This document shows, one piece after another, positions 8,551 to 17,864 of a stretch of DNA of 64,000 nucleotides. Under the pieces are notes generated by a model. It was given only the letters and a program-made list of their open reading frames with translations. It searched no databases and had not been told where the DNA came from. The position numbers and the translations under genes were made by a program. How positions within the stretch are numbered: the stretch's first letter is position 1; each line of letters begins with the position of its first letter. The DNA comes from Mesorhizobium_B sp035998495 (GTDB taxonomy: Bacteria; Pseudomonadota; Alphaproteobacteria; Rhizobiales; Rhizobiaceae): NCBI GenBank assembly GCA_035998495.1, contig DASYHP010000021.1:1-64000 (forward strand), in the 5' to 3' direction.

Positions 8551-9780
8551 TCAGGTCCGAGACCGCCGGTTCCGCGCCGCGAGCGTCCTCAGCCGCAACC
8601 CGTTCAGCCGGATAAAACCCTCGGCGTCCTTCTGGTCGTAGGCGCCGCGGTCGTCCTCGAAAGTGACAAGCGCGTCCGAATAGAGCGAGGCGTCCGAGCG
8701 GCGGCCCGTAACGATGACGTTGCCCTTGTAGAGCTTGAGGCGCACAAGACCTTCCACCCGCTCCTGGCTCTTGTCGATCAGCGCCTGGAGCATCTCGCGC
8801 TCGGGCGAGAACCAGAAGCCGTTGTAGATGAGCTCGGCATAGCGCGGCATCAGCTCGTCCTTGAGGTGCGCCGCGCCGCGATCGAGCGTGATCGATTCGA
8901 TGGCGCGGTGGGCGTAGAGCAGGATCGTGCCGCCGGGCGTCTCATAGACGCCGCGCGATTTCATGCCCACGAAACGGTTCTCGACCAGGTCGAGCCGGCC
9001 GATGCCGTTGTCGCGGCCGAGATCGTTCAAGCGGGCAAGGAGCGTTGCCGGCGAGAGTTTTTCGCTGTCGAGCGCCACCGGGTCGCCCTTAGAAAACTCA
9101 AGCTCGATCTCCGTCACGGCGTCCGGCGCGTCCATCGGCGAGACCGTGCGCTGATGCACATATTCCGGCGGCTCGGCCCAGGGGTCTTCGAGCACCTTCC
9201 CTTCCGACGACGAGTGCAGGAGGTTGGCGTCCACCGAGAACGGGGCCTCGCCCTGCTTGTCCTTCGGCACCGGGATTTGGTGGTCCCGCGCGAAGTCGAG
9301 GAGGTCGGTGCGCGACTTGAAGCTCCAGTCGCGCCAGGGGGCGATCACCTTGATGTCGGGGTCGAGCGCATAGGCCGAAAGCTCGAAGCGCACCTGGTCA
9401 TTGCCCTTGCCCGTCGCGCCGTGGGCGATGGCGTCCGCCCCCGTCTCATGCGCGATGGCGACCAGGTGTTTCGAGATCAGCGGCCGGGCAATGGAGGTGC
9501 CCAGCAGGTAGAGCCCTTCATACTGGGCGTTGGCGCGGAACATTGGGAACACGAAGTCGGAAACGAACTCTTCGCGCACGTCCACGACGCGGATGTCCTT
9601 GATGCCGAGCAGTTCCGCCTTCTTGCGCGCGGGCTCGAGCTCGCCGCCCTGGCCGAGATCGGCGGTGAAGGTGACCACCTCGGCGTCGAGCTCGGTCTGC
9701 AGCCATTTGAGGATGATGGAAGTGTCGAGGCCGCCCGAATAGGCCAGCACCACCTTCTTCACGTCCGACCACTTCGCCAC
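8551..9780 (-). CDS. argG: Argininosuccinate synthase
   Basis: A 409-residue cytosolic enzyme that joins citrulline and aspartate using ATP, the penultimate step of arginine synthesis. The ATP-pyrophosphatase loop AYSGGLDTS lies at residues 13-21, followed by EVVTFTADLGQG; AHGATGKGNDQVRFE and the C-terminal RNRRS are also as expected. GTG at 9780 was chosen because the family begins MAKWSDVKKVVLAYSGG and a G-rich ribosome site precedes it. A 28-codon upstream extension is open but has no family match. Confidence 0.96.
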   Translation of the reverse strand: MAKWSDVKKVVLAYSGGLDTSIILKWLQTELDAEVVTFTADLGQGGELEPARKKAELLGIKDIRVVDVREEFVSDFVFPMFRANAQYEGLYLLGTSIARPLISKHLVAIAHETGADAIAHGATGKGNDQVRFELSAYALDPDIKVIAPWRDWSFKSRTDLLDFARDHQIPVPKDKQGEAPFSVDANLLHSSSEGKVLEDPWAEPPEYVHQRTVSPMDAPDAVTEIELEFSKGDPVALDSEKLSPATLLARLNDLGRDNGIGRLDLVENRFVGMKSRGVYETPGGTILLYAHRAIESITLDRGAAHLKDELMPRYAELIYNGFWFSPEREMLQALIDKSQERVEGLVRLKLYKGNVIVTGRRSDASLYSDALVTFEDDRGAYDQKDAEGFIRLNGLRLRTLAARNRRSRT

Positions 9781-9911
9781 GAAAAGCCCCCGCCAAAAAT
9801 CAGCCGGCGCTTCCTTAAGCCCGGCGCGCGGGGAGGTGAACCGAATTTTGCGCGGTCTCGCCAAAGGTTTTTTGCGGGGCTATGGCTGTCGCGCCGACGG
9901 AGTGTTTCCTT

Positions 9912-10565
9912 ATGTCCTTCACCCCCTTCGTGCCCGACTGGCCCATCCTGTTGCAATTCGCGGTGGCCGTGTTCGTGATCGCCATCACGCCAGGCCCCGA
10001 CATGACCCTGTTCGTCGGCCGGGCGCTTGCGCAGGGCCGTGCGGCCGGGCTCGCCTGCATGGCGGGGGCGATGACGGGCATCGTGATCCACACGACGCTG
10101 GTGGCCTTGGGGCTCTCCGCCCTCATCGTGGCCTCGCCGGAGGCTTTCCTGGCGCTGAAAGTGGGCGGGGCGGGCTATCTCGTGTTCCTGGCGGTCCAGG
10201 CGATCCGGCACGGTTCAGCCTTTTCGCCCGAGCGCGGCGGGGCCGCGCGGAAAAGCTCGCTGGTCAAGAACTGGCTGACGGGGCTCGGCATCAACCTGAT
10301 GAACCCGAAAATCATCCTGTTCTTCATGACCTTCCTGCCGCAGTTCGTGTCGGCCTCGGACCCGAATGCGGTGGGAAAACTGTTCTTCCTCGGCTTCAGT
10401 TTCATCATCTTGTCGCTGCCCGTGACCGTGCCCATGGTGCTGTTGGCCGACGGTTTTTCGGGGCTGCTCAAGAAGAGCCCGCGGGTCACGCGGGTCGTGG
10501 ACTATCTCTTCGCCGGCGTCTTTTCGGCGTTTGCGCTCAAGATCCTGTCTGCGCAGGCGCGGTGA
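9912..10565 (+). CDS. LysE/RhtB family amino-acid exporter
   Basis: A 217-residue inner-membrane protein with five to six hydrophobic segments. The signature ITPGPDMTLFVGRALAQGRAAG after the first helix is diagnostic of LysE/RhtB exporters, which move amino acids or their analogues out of the cell. A GGAG ribosome site nine bases before 9912 supports this ATG over the upstream 9882. It is divergent from argG. Its last 29 bases overlap the 3' end of the convergent membrane-protein gene. Confidence 0.9.
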   Translation: MSFTPFVPDWPILLQFAVAVFVIAITPGPDMTLFVGRALAQGRAAGLACMAGAMTGIVIHTTLVALGLSALIVASPEAFLALKVGGAGYLVFLAVQAIRHGSAFSPERGGAARKSSLVKNWLTGLGINLMNPKIILFFMTFLPQFVSASDPNAVGKLFFLGFSFIILSLPVTVPMVLLADGFSGLLKKSPRVTRVVDYLFAGVFSAFALKILSAQAR

Positions 10566-10998
10566 GCGAGGCGGCGTTCGTTCCCGAGAAGCGGCCGGCG
10601 ACCAGCCAGTAAACGAGACCCGCCATCGCGCCGGCGAGCGCCAGCAAGGTGGTCAGCGTGTCGCCGGCGGGCGGCTCGGCTGCGCCGCGAAAGAGGTCGA
10701 GCGCCGCGAGCGGCAGAAGCGCGCTGGCCGCGCCCGCCACCATGAAGAAGGAAAAGCGCGTCTGCCGCCGCCATTCCGCGACCAGGATGAAGAGAAGCGC
10801 CGGCAGGAGGGCCAGGCCAGCGATGACCATGGCGGCGAAGGCGCTGTGGAGAAAGAACTCGCCGGGCGAGAAGAAAAGCCGCGGCTCCGGCCAGGTGGCG
10901 GAAACCGGCACGGCCAGGTTCAGGAACAGGCTCGCGAAAAGCGCCGCCAAGGCATAGCCCGCAGCGATCCTGACGAGCCGCCGCAGCCCAAGACTCAC
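10537..10998 (-). CDS. Small membrane protein of unknown function
   Basis: A 153-residue protein with four hydrophobic segments and a polar C-terminus, not assigned to a family. GTG at 10998 overlaps the rlmN stop TGA in a GTGA junction, so it is probably translated by coupling with rlmN. Similar small membrane proteins trail rlmN in some Rhizobiales (general knowledge, not checked). The 3' end overlaps the LysE-type gene in antisense. Confidence 0.7.
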   Translation of the reverse strand: MSLGLRRLVRIAAGYALAALFASLFLNLAVPVSATWPEPRLFFSPGEFFLHSAFAAMVIAGLALLPALLFILVAEWRRQTRFSFFMVAGAASALLPLAALDLFRGAAEPPAGDTLTTLLALAGAMAGLVYWLVAGRFSGTNAASLTAPAQTGS

Positions 10999-12290
10999 GC
11001 TTCGCCGTGCCCCGCGATCATCATGGCCTCGAAGGCCAGCCGATCCACCTTGCGCATCCGCTCGGATTCGGACTTCAACTGCCCGCAGGCGGCGAGGATG
11101 TCGCGGCCGCGCGGGGTGCGGATGGGCGAGGCGTAGCCCGCCTCGTTGATGAGGTCGGCGAATCGCTCGATCGTCTCCCAGTCCGAGCACTCGTATTTGG
11201 TGCCGGGCCAGGGGTTGAACGGAATCAGGTTGATCTTGGCTGGGACGCCTTTCAAGAGCCGCACCATCTCGCGGGCGTCGGCGAGGCTGTCGTTCACGCC
11301 TTTGAGCATGACGTATTCGAAGGTGATGCGGCGGGCGTTGCTGAGGCCGGGATAGGCGCGGCAGGCGGCCATCAGATCCTTCAGCGGATACTTCTTGTTG
11401 ATGGGCACCAGCATGTCGCGTAGTTCATCAGTGACGGCGTGGAGCGAAATCGCCAGCATCAACCCGATCTCGTGGCCGGCGCGCGGGATTTCCGGCACCA
11501 CGCCCGAGGTGGAGAGCGTGATGCGGCGCTTGGACAAGGACAGGCCTTCGCCATCGGAGGCGACGAGCAAGGCCTGCTTGACGTTGTCGAAATTGTAGAG
11601 CGGCTCGCCCATCCCCATCATCACGATATTGGACACTTTGCGGCCCTCGGCGGGCAGGATCGCGCCCTGAGGCGCGGCGAGATCGGGGAAATCGCCGAGC
11701 CGGTCGCGGGCCGACAGGAGCTGGGCCAAGATTTCCTCGGCCGTCAGGTTGCGCACCAGCTTCTGTGTGCCGGTGTGGCAGAAGGAGCAGGTCAGCGTGC
11801 AGCCGACCTGGGAGGAGATGCAGAGTGTGCCGCGGCCTTCTTCCGGGATATAGACGGTCTCGATTTCGACGGACCGCCCTGCCCCGCGCGGGGGGAAACG
11901 GAACAGCCATTTGCGGGTGCCGTCGCCGCTGATCTGCTCCTCGACGATCTCGGGCCGCGCGATCGTGAATTTTTCCGCCAAGGCCTCGCGCAGCTCGCGC
12001 GAGATGTTGCGCATGGCGTCAAAATCCGACGCGCCGCGCACATAAAGCCAGTGCCAGAGCTGCTGGGCGCGCATCTTGCGCTGGCGCTCCGGCACGCCGG
12101 CCTCGCCGAGGGCGGATGCAAGCTCGTCGCGGTTCAGGCCGATCAGCGTGGGCTGTTCGCGCGCAAGGACAGGGGCAAGCGGCGGCTTGCGCGGGGGCGA
12201 AAGGTCGAGGGAAACAGTCATGGACGGGATATGGGGGTGTTCGGCCGCGAGGTCAAAAAGCTGGAGCGGATTTCGCTGAGTTTCAGACAT
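10995..12290 (-). CDS. rlmN: Dual-specificity 23S rRNA/tRNA A2 methyltransferase (radical SAM)
   Basis: A 431-residue radical-SAM enzyme that methylates C2 of adenosine in 23S rRNA and some tRNAs. The CxxxCxxC cluster motif is seen in GCTLTCSFCHTGTQ (about residues 164-172). MMGMGEPLYNFDNV and the C-terminal SPIRTPRGRDILAACGQL with the catalytic cysteine are also present. ATG at 12290 was chosen because AAGGAGGAG stands just before it; this gives about 30 extra N-terminal residues over shorter relatives, and an internal ATG at 12221 would give the shorter form. It forms a coupled pair with the small membrane protein. Confidence 0.95.
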   Translation of the reverse strand: MSETQRNPLQLFDLAAEHPHIPSMTVSLDLSPPRKPPLAPVLAREQPTLIGLNRDELASALGEAGVPERQRKMRAQQLWHWLYVRGASDFDAMRNISRELREALAEKFTIARPEIVEEQISGDGTRKWLFRFPPRGAGRSVEIETVYIPEEGRGTLCISSQVGCTLTCSFCHTGTQKLVRNLTAEEILAQLLSARDRLGDFPDLAAPQGAILPAEGRKVSNIVMMGMGEPLYNFDNVKQALLVASDGEGLSLSKRRITLSTSGVVPEIPRAGHEIGLMLAISLHAVTDELRDMLVPINKKYPLKDLMAACRAYPGLSNARRITFEYVMLKGVNDSLADAREMVRLLKGVPAKINLIPFNPWPGTKYECSDWETIERFADLINEAGYASPIRTPRGRDILAACGQLKSESERMRKVDRLAFEAMMIAGHGEA

Positions 12291-12927
12291 GGCTCCTCCT
12301 TGCCACGCCCGCTTTCGCGTCTGGCCATTGCTGTGGAGCAGTTCGGGAAGCGGCATGCGTGGCGCTTGCCTTCCGACTGTTGTTTTGCATGGCTCACGTC
12401 ATGCGCCGGTCGGTGGTCTTGCCCTGGAGGGGCGTGTCACGTTGTGGCTGTCTCTTTGGAGACCCTCACCCAACGTGCCCATCGGGCCTCCTTCGGGCCT
12501 GGACCGGGGGCTCATCGCCCAGCCGAGCCACCGTTTGCACAACCGATCCAGCACCGGCCCTCTCCCTGTCGCCCGGTTCATGACCCAGGCTTCCCGCAAG
12601 AAGGCGAGGAGGAGAGTAAGGGAGGGCTCTGGGCAGGTGGACGAAAGGGGATGAGCCTTTTTTGCGGAGCGGGCCTAAGTTGCTGATTGCTGCAAAGAAA
12701 GTTTGCGTGCCGTCGGGCGGCGGAAACTTTGTCCACGTCCGGAGCGGCGAAAGCGCGGTGTCGGCCCCCTCCACCACGCGTTCCGCGTGGTCCCCCTCCC
12801 GGTGAACGGGGGAGGAACCGCTGCGGCGACGACCTGGATCCTCCCCTCCTGAGCTTATCGAAGGAGAAGCATGGGAGGCGGCCAGGACGGCTTCGGCGGG
12901 GCGGCCAGTTGGCCGCGGGAAAAACCG
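12291..12927. other. 637-base region without a gene, containing hairpins
   Basis: This lies between rpsP and rlmN, both leftward. No frame resembles a protein. It holds a perfect hairpin ACCACGCG/CGCGTGGT (12773-12791) directly followed by a CCTCCC...GGGAGG inverted repeat, plus C/G-rich tracts typical of alphaproteobacterial intergenic repeats. The hairpins could end the ffh-rpsP transcript. The region stands where rimM-trmD-rplS would be expected. Confidence 0.55.
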
Positions 12928-13299
12928 TCAGGCCGCGGGCTGGCCGGCCGCGGCGGCGGCATCGGCTAGCGCCTTTTCGAGCGCCGCCTGGCGCTCCTGC
13001 GCCTTCTTGCCGGGCTGGGCCTTGGTCGGGTTGTTGCGGGTCGGGCGCTCGGCGATGCCGGCCTCGGAAAGGAAGCGCAAAACGCGGTCGGTGGGCTGCG
13101 CGCCGGTGCCGAGCCAATGGCGGAGCCGCTCCTCGTTGAGCTTCACGCGCTCGCCGCCATCCCTCGGCAGAAGCGGGTTCCACGAGCCCAACTGCTCGAT
13201 GAAGCGCCCGTCGCGGGGGCTGCGGGCGTCGGCCACGACGATGTGGTAGTAGGGACGCTTCTTGGAGCCCGCGCGCGCGAGCCTGATCTTTAGCGACAT
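12928..13299 (-). CDS. rpsP: 30S ribosomal protein bS16
   Basis: A 123-residue ribosomal protein that binds 16S rRNA and aids 30S assembly. The N-terminus MSLKIRLARAGSKKRPYYH and the segment DARSPRDGRFIEQLG are the family signature. The alanine/lysine-rich C-terminal extension of about 40 residues is common in alphaproteobacteria. GGAGAAG precedes the ATG. It is the third gene of a leftward ffh-chorismate mutase-rpsP cluster. Confidence 0.97.
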   Translation of the reverse strand: MSLKIRLARAGSKKRPYYHIVVADARSPRDGRFIEQLGSWNPLLPRDGGERVKLNEERLRHWLGTGAQPTDRVLRFLSEAGIAERPTRNNPTKAQPGKKAQERQAALEKALADAAAAAGQPAA

Positions 13300-13354
13300 T
13301 TTTCTTCTCCGGGTTTCTGGGATTGGAGGTTGATGGTTCGGGGGCCTGTGCTCG

Positions 13355-13753
13355 TCAGCCCATCTGTTCAGGCAGGTCGTCCTGCGAGCCCAGGATGGCG
13401 GAAGCCGCGATGGCCGGCGGCCGTGCCTCGCCGCCGAGACCGTCAGGCGCCATCGCGCCGGCGCGAAAAGCCTCATGATGGCGGATCACCTCGCGGATGA
13501 TGAAGTTGAGGAATTTTTCCGCGAAGTCGGGGTCGAGCTGCGCCTCTTCCGCCAGCCGCCGCAGCCGGGCGATCTGCTGCTTTTCGCGGCTCGGGTCGGC
13601 CGGCGGCAGGCCATGCTCGGCCTTGAGCCTGCCCACGGCCTGGGTGCGCCGGAAGCGCTCGGCCAGGATGTGGACCAGCGCCGCGTCGATGTTGTCGATC
13701 GACGCGCGCAAGTCGGTGAGCACGGCTTTGGGATCGGCGGAAGCGGCGCTCAT
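13355..13753 (-). CDS. Chorismate mutase, AroQ type
   Basis: A 132-residue all-helical protein that converts chorismate to prephenate for phenylalanine and tyrosine synthesis. Visible features are the first helix (LRASIDNIDAALVHILAERF), the conserved K/R residues (VGRLKAEHGLPPADPSREKQQI) and a C-terminal helix. Its ATG overlaps the ffh TGA (ATGA), so it is translationally coupled to ffh, an arrangement seen in many Rhizobiales. The C-terminal 30 residues are low-complexity. Confidence 0.9.
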   Translation of the reverse strand: MSAASADPKAVLTDLRASIDNIDAALVHILAERFRRTQAVGRLKAEHGLPPADPSREKQQIARLRRLAEEAQLDPDFAEKFLNFIIREVIRHHEAFRAGAMAPDGLGGEARPPAIAASAILGSQDDLPEQMG

Positions 13754-15360
13754 TTCTTTCTAGGCCCTCCGGGAAAGCCGCCGGGGAGGCCCGGCAGCTT
13801 CATGCCGCCCAAACCAGGGAGACCGGGGCCGCCGAGACCCGGCAGCCCGCCGGGAAGGCCGCCGGAAAAACCCTTGCCCAGGCCCGCGGCTTCGGCTTGG
13901 CTGCGCAGGGCTTCGAGCTGCTTGGGGTCCATCTTGGAAAGGTCGGGCAGGCCACCGCCCATGCCGCCAAGCGCGCCGGGCATCCCGCCGGCCAAGCCCC
14001 CGAGCCCCATCTTGCCCGCGAGCCCGCCCATGAGCCCACGCATCATGCCGCCGCCTTTGCCCTTGCCGCCCATGGCCTTCATCATGTCGGCCATCCCGCG
14101 GTGCATCTTGAGCAGCTTGTTGATGGCGGCGGCGTCCGTGCCTGAGCCCGCCGCGATGCGCTTCTTGCGGCTGTGCTTGAGGAGGTCGGGATTGGCGCGC
14201 TCCGCCTTGGTCATCGAGGAGATGATGGCGAGCTGCCGGGCCATCATACGATCGTCGAAGCCGGCGGCGGCGACCTGGTCCTTCATCTTGGACATGCCCG
14301 GCATCATGCCCATGATGCCGCCCATGCCGCCCATCCTCTGCATCTGGCGGAGCTGGTCGGCGAGGTCGTCCAGGTCGAACTTGCCTTCCCCCATCTTCTT
14401 GGCCATCGCCGCCGCCTTTTCGGCGTCGATGGTCTCGGCGGCCCGCTCCACGAGAGAGACGATGTCGCCCATGCCGAGGATGCGGTCGGCGACCCGCTTG
14501 GGGTGGAACTCCTCCAGCGCGTCCATGCGCTCGCCCACGCCGACGAGCTTGACGGGCTTGCCGGTGACGGCGCGCATGGAAAGCGCCGCGCCGCCGCGCC
14601 CGTCGCCGTCCATGCGGGTCAGCACCAGGCCGGTGATGCCCACCGCCCCATCGAAGCTCTTGGCGAGGTTCACCGCGTCCTGGCCGGTGAGCGCGTCGGC
14701 AACGAGCAGGATCTCGTGCGGGCCGGCGGCGCGCTTGATCTCGACCATCTCGGCCATGAGCGCTTCATCGACATGGGTGCGCCCGGCGGTGTCGAGCATC
14801 ACCACGTCATAGCCGCCGAGCCTGGCGGCCTGGACCGCGCGGCGCGAAATGTCCACCGGCCCCTGGCCGGCGATGACGGGCAGCGTCGAGACCTTGATCT
14901 GCTCGCCCAATTGCCGGAGCTGCTCCTGGGCGGCGGGACGGCGCGTGTCGAGCGAGGCCATGAGCACCCGCTTGCCGCCGCGTTCGGTGAGCCGTTTCGC
15001 GACCTTGGCCGTCGTCGTCGTCTTGCCCGAGCCCTGCAGGCCCACCATCATCACGAAGACGGGGGCGGGCGCGTTGAGGTCGATGCCCTCACCCGTCTCG
15101 CCCAAGGTGGCGACCAGCTCGTCATGGACGATCTTGACCACCATCTGGCCCGGCTTGATGCTTTTCAGCACCGCCGCGCCGACCGCCTTCTCGCGAACCC
15201 GGTCGGTGAAGGCGCGCACGACTTCGAGCGCCACATCCGCCTCGATGAGCGCGCGCCGCACCTCGCGCAGCGCGGCCGCCACATCGGCTTCCGAGAGCGC
15301 GCCGCGCCCGGTCAGGTTGCCGAGGATCGACCCCAGGCGTTCTTGAAGGGACTCGAACAT
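13750..15360 (-). CDS. ffh: Signal recognition particle GTPase Ffh
   Basis: A 536-residue SRP54 homologue that binds signal sequences on ribosomes and delivers them to FtsY at the membrane. The N domain starts MFESLQERLGSILGNL; the G domain has GLQGSGKTTTTAKVA (near residue 105), DTAGRTHVDE and the TRMDGDGRGGAALS loop. The M domain is methionine-rich and ends in a long Gly/Met/Pro tail of about 90 residues, longer than in E. coli. GGAGAAAG precedes the ATG. It heads the cluster with chorismate mutase and rpsP. Confidence 0.97.
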   Translation of the reverse strand: MFESLQERLGSILGNLTGRGALSEADVAAALREVRRALIEADVALEVVRAFTDRVREKAVGAAVLKSIKPGQMVVKIVHDELVATLGETGEGIDLNAPAPVFVMMVGLQGSGKTTTTAKVAKRLTERGGKRVLMASLDTRRPAAQEQLRQLGEQIKVSTLPVIAGQGPVDISRRAVQAARLGGYDVVMLDTAGRTHVDEALMAEMVEIKRAAGPHEILLVADALTGQDAVNLAKSFDGAVGITGLVLTRMDGDGRGGAALSMRAVTGKPVKLVGVGERMDALEEFHPKRVADRILGMGDIVSLVERAAETIDAEKAAAMAKKMGEGKFDLDDLADQLRQMQRMGGMGGIMGMMPGMSKMKDQVAAAGFDDRMMARQLAIISSMTKAERANPDLLKHSRKKRIAAGSGTDAAAINKLLKMHRGMADMMKAMGGKGKGGGMMRGLMGGLAGKMGLGGLAGGMPGALGGMGGGLPDLSKMDPKQLEALRSQAEAAGLGKGFSGGLPGGLPGLGGPGLPGLGGMKLPGLPGGFPGGPRKK

Positions 15361-15569
15361 TCTTTCTCCAGCCGAACCTTTGCGTTGGTTCGGAAGGTCG
15401 TATTTGCCGCGGGCGGAAACAAGTCCAAAGCCGAAACGCACCCGGGGGCGCATGGCGCTGCCGGATGTTGACCTCCGGGATCAAAGTCCCGGTCGGCGGC
15501 TCGGAAAGGTCGAGGCTCGCGGATTCTTGCGGCGGCGCTTAACAGGACGCCGCCGCGAGGTCAAGCAAA

Positions 15570-15596
15570 AGGCCGCCGGGACGGGACCGGCGGCCT
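15570..15596 (-). terminator. Rho-independent terminator of the SH3/DUF1236 gene
   Basis: Ten-base arms AGGCCGCCGG (15570-15579) and CCGGCGGCCT (15587-15596) enclose a seven-base loop. Read leftward, the stem is followed by TTTTGCTTG. It lies about 55 bases past the stop of the leftward gene. Confidence 0.75.
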
Positions 15597-15650
15597 CTGG
15601 GAAACAATGAACGAAGGGCTCTTCAGCCCCTGTCGCTCAGCCTGTGCCGC

Positions 15651-16337
15651 TTAGCGGAACACATACACGATCTGACGCGAGGCAGGGTCCACCAGGACCG
15701 GCTGGCCGTTCACGTTGACATAACGGTACTGGTAGTCCGGGATCTCGCGGAGCACGATCTGCTCGCTCTCGGGCAGGCCCGCGCCGACCACGACCTCGCC
15801 GTCGAGATAGACGGGCTCGGCCGCGTTCGAGCTCACATAGGTGCGCACCTCCTGCGGCGGCTCGGGGATGGTCGTGCCGACCGCGCCGCCCACGGCCGCG
15901 CCCGCGACGCCGCCCACGGCCGCGCCCACCGGGCCGCCGATCAGCGCGCCGGCGATCGCGCCGCCCACGGCGCCCGTCACGGCGACCTCGTCGCCCTGGT
16001 TGCCCTGGGGCTGCTCAAAGGTCTGAACGGCCACGGCCCCTTCCGGCCGCTCCGTCACCACGATCTGCTGGCCGGCGAATTCGCCCTGGAGGTAGTCGGA
16101 ATAGGCCCAGCCTTCGGCGCCGTCCACGGTGACCGAGCACCACTTGCTGCTTTCGGCGCAGCCGTTCAGCGTCGCCGACCCGCCGGAGGGGATCGTGCCC
16201 ACCACTTCGTAGTTGGAGCCGGGGCCCGCGCGCACGTTCAAGTCGGTGGTCGCGGTGACGGCGGTCTGGGCATGGGCGGCGCCCGCGAGCATGAGCAGCG
16301 CGCCGGCCGTGGAAATCATCAAGCTCTTGGTCTTCAT
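15651..16337 (-). CDS. Secreted SH3 and DUF1236 domain protein with glycine zipper
   Basis: A 228-residue exported protein. A signal peptide (ISTAGALLMLAGAAHAQT) is followed by a bacterial SH3 domain (about residues 25-90: TTDLNVRAGPGSNYEVVGTI ... WCSVTV). Next is a glycine-zipper stretch with repeated AVGG motifs (about 118-155), then a C-terminal DUF1236 domain (PDYQYRYVNVNGQPVLVD). SH3b domains often bind peptidoglycan and glycine zippers insert in or pack against membranes, so a periplasmic envelope role is likely. It is monocistronic with its own terminator. Confidence 0.85.
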   Translation of the reverse strand: MKTKSLMISTAGALLMLAGAAHAQTAVTATTDLNVRAGPGSNYEVVGTIPSGGSATLNGCAESSKWCSVTVDGAEGWAYSDYLQGEFAGQQIVVTERPEGAVAVQTFEQPQGNQGDEVAVTGAVGGAIAGALIGGPVGAAVGGVAGAAVGGAVGTTIPEPPQEVRTYVSSNAAEPVYLDGEVVVGAGLPESEQIVLREIPDYQYRYVNVNGQPVLVDPASRQIVYVFR

Positions 16338-16479
16338 GTCTGAATCCTCGCAGCAATGGTTGGTGGCGTCCCGTCGGCCGGGGGAACGGGTGAGGGCGCG
16401 AGGGGTTCCAACTTTCGGAGGAGGCGGTTCCCGGAAAGGTGAACGGACTTACACCACAAGGTGATGTCCGCCGGGGCGG

Positions 16480-17607
16480 TCAGGCTTCCGCCTCAGCCGA
16501 CGAACGCGCCTGCCCGAGCAACTCATGGACGAAGCGCAGTTTCTCGGCGATCGTGGGCGAGATCACGAAGGGGTAGAGGTCGGGCAGGCCCATGCAGCGG
16601 TTGAGCGCATTCGCCGCCTCCCGGAGCGACGCCCAGCGGCGCATCAGCGCGGCAAAGGGCGCCTCAAAGGCCGGCGCGTCCCGCCCCTGCCGCGCCGCCG
16701 CCGTGTCGAGCTTTTGGGGATCGAGGCCGAGCGCCTCGGCCATCTCCAGGAGATCGGCGATGTGCAGGTAATGCGCCCAGGTTTCGGCCCAGTCCTCCCA
16801 AGGGTGGCTCGCGGCATAGGCCGAGATGTGGCGTGTCCCCCAGTCGGGCGGCGGCCCATCCCGGTAATTGCGCTGCAAGGCTTCGCCGTAGTCCTGCCGC
16901 TCGTCGCCGAAAAGCAGGCGGAACCGTTCGAGCCAGGGGGGATTGTCACGCAGGAGCCGGTCCCAGTAATAGTGGCCGATCTCGTGCCGGAAATGGCCGA
17001 GCAGCGTGCGGTAGGGCTCGCCCATCTGGAGCCGCATCCTTTCACGCCGCACGGGGTCGGCCTCGGCGATGTTGAGCGTGATCAGCCCATTGTCATGGCC
17101 CGTCAGCACGCGCGGACCGCCGCCTTCGGGCGGGTCTTGCAGGAAGTCGAAGGCGATGCCCTCCTCGCTGTCGGGATCCGGCTTGGGCTCGACTGCGAGC
17201 CCGAAGGACAGGAGCTGATAGACGAGGTGCCTCTTGGCCGCCTCCACCTCCGCCCAGCGGGCGCGGTTGCCCTCCACCGACAGGTCGGGGATGGTGCGGT
17301 TGAGCCGGCAGGCCCGGCAGAACGCGCCTTCGGCCTCGGCGGCCCAGTTGCAGCCGCACTCGGGCGCGTTCGCGCAGGCAAAGCGGCGGCCGCCGCCCTC
17401 CGGAGCCGTTTCCGCTTCGGTGGAATCGGTTCCAGCCTCTTCTTGGCCGGATTTTCCGCGGAGAGCCGGCGTCCACCTCGCCGGAAGATGCTCCAGCACG
17501 AACCGCTCGGCCGGGGCGTCGTAAAGAACATCGCTGCCGCAGAACAGGCATCGGCCGTTCTCGAAATAGATGCGGTTGCCGCAATGGGGACAGGCGAAAT
17601 GCTTCAA
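16480..17607 (-). CDS. Putative zinc-binding metallopeptidase with N-terminal zinc ribbon
   Basis: A 375-residue protein. It begins with a zinc ribbon (CPHCGN ... CLFCGS, residues 6-23) and a second cysteine group (CANAPECGCNW ... CRAC). The catalytic-type motif HEIGHYYWDRL lies near residues 207-217, with a distal WEDWAETWAHYLHI that supplies further metal ligands. This matches the DUF2248/putative zinc-binding peptidase family of unknown substrate. The family begins MKxFxCxxCG, which supports the TTG start at 17607. No signal peptide is seen, so it should be cytosolic. Confidence 0.85.
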   Translation of the reverse strand: MKHFACPHCGNRIYFENGRCLFCGSDVLYDAPAERFVLEHLPARWTPALRGKSGQEEAGTDSTEAETAPEGGGRRFACANAPECGCNWAAEAEGAFCRACRLNRTIPDLSVEGNRARWAEVEAAKRHLVYQLLSFGLAVEPKPDPDSEEGIAFDFLQDPPEGGGPRVLTGHDNGLITLNIAEADPVRRERMRLQMGEPYRTLLGHFRHEIGHYYWDRLLRDNPPWLERFRLLFGDERQDYGEALQRNYRDGPPPDWGTRHISAYAASHPWEDWAETWAHYLHIADLLEMAEALGLDPQKLDTAAARQGRDAPAFEAPFAALMRRWASLREAANALNRCMGLPDLYPFVISPTIAEKLRFVHELLGQARSSAEAEA

Positions 17608-17864
17608 CGGAGAAGAACTGGGGCGCGGCTGGCCCGAAAACCACGGGGACAGGCCACGAACGGCGTCGAAAGCTGCATTTCGGCGTCCGCCGCCGGCTTT
17701 TCGCGGCCGCCGCCATATTTTTCACGCCTTTCGGTGCAGGACGGCAGAGCGAGGAAGCGGCGGCCGAACCAGGCTTTGGCTGTGGGCCGCGGCCCCGCGA
17801 TAACGGATTTTTCACCATGCCCGCCTTTGGTGGCGGCGGACGCAGAGATTCAAGGAGAGAAAGC

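Noticed and set aside
7321..9978. Long open frame on the + strand across the FAD oxidoreductase and argG
   Set aside because: Composition is an antisense shadow of two well-identified genes in high-GC DNA; no family match.
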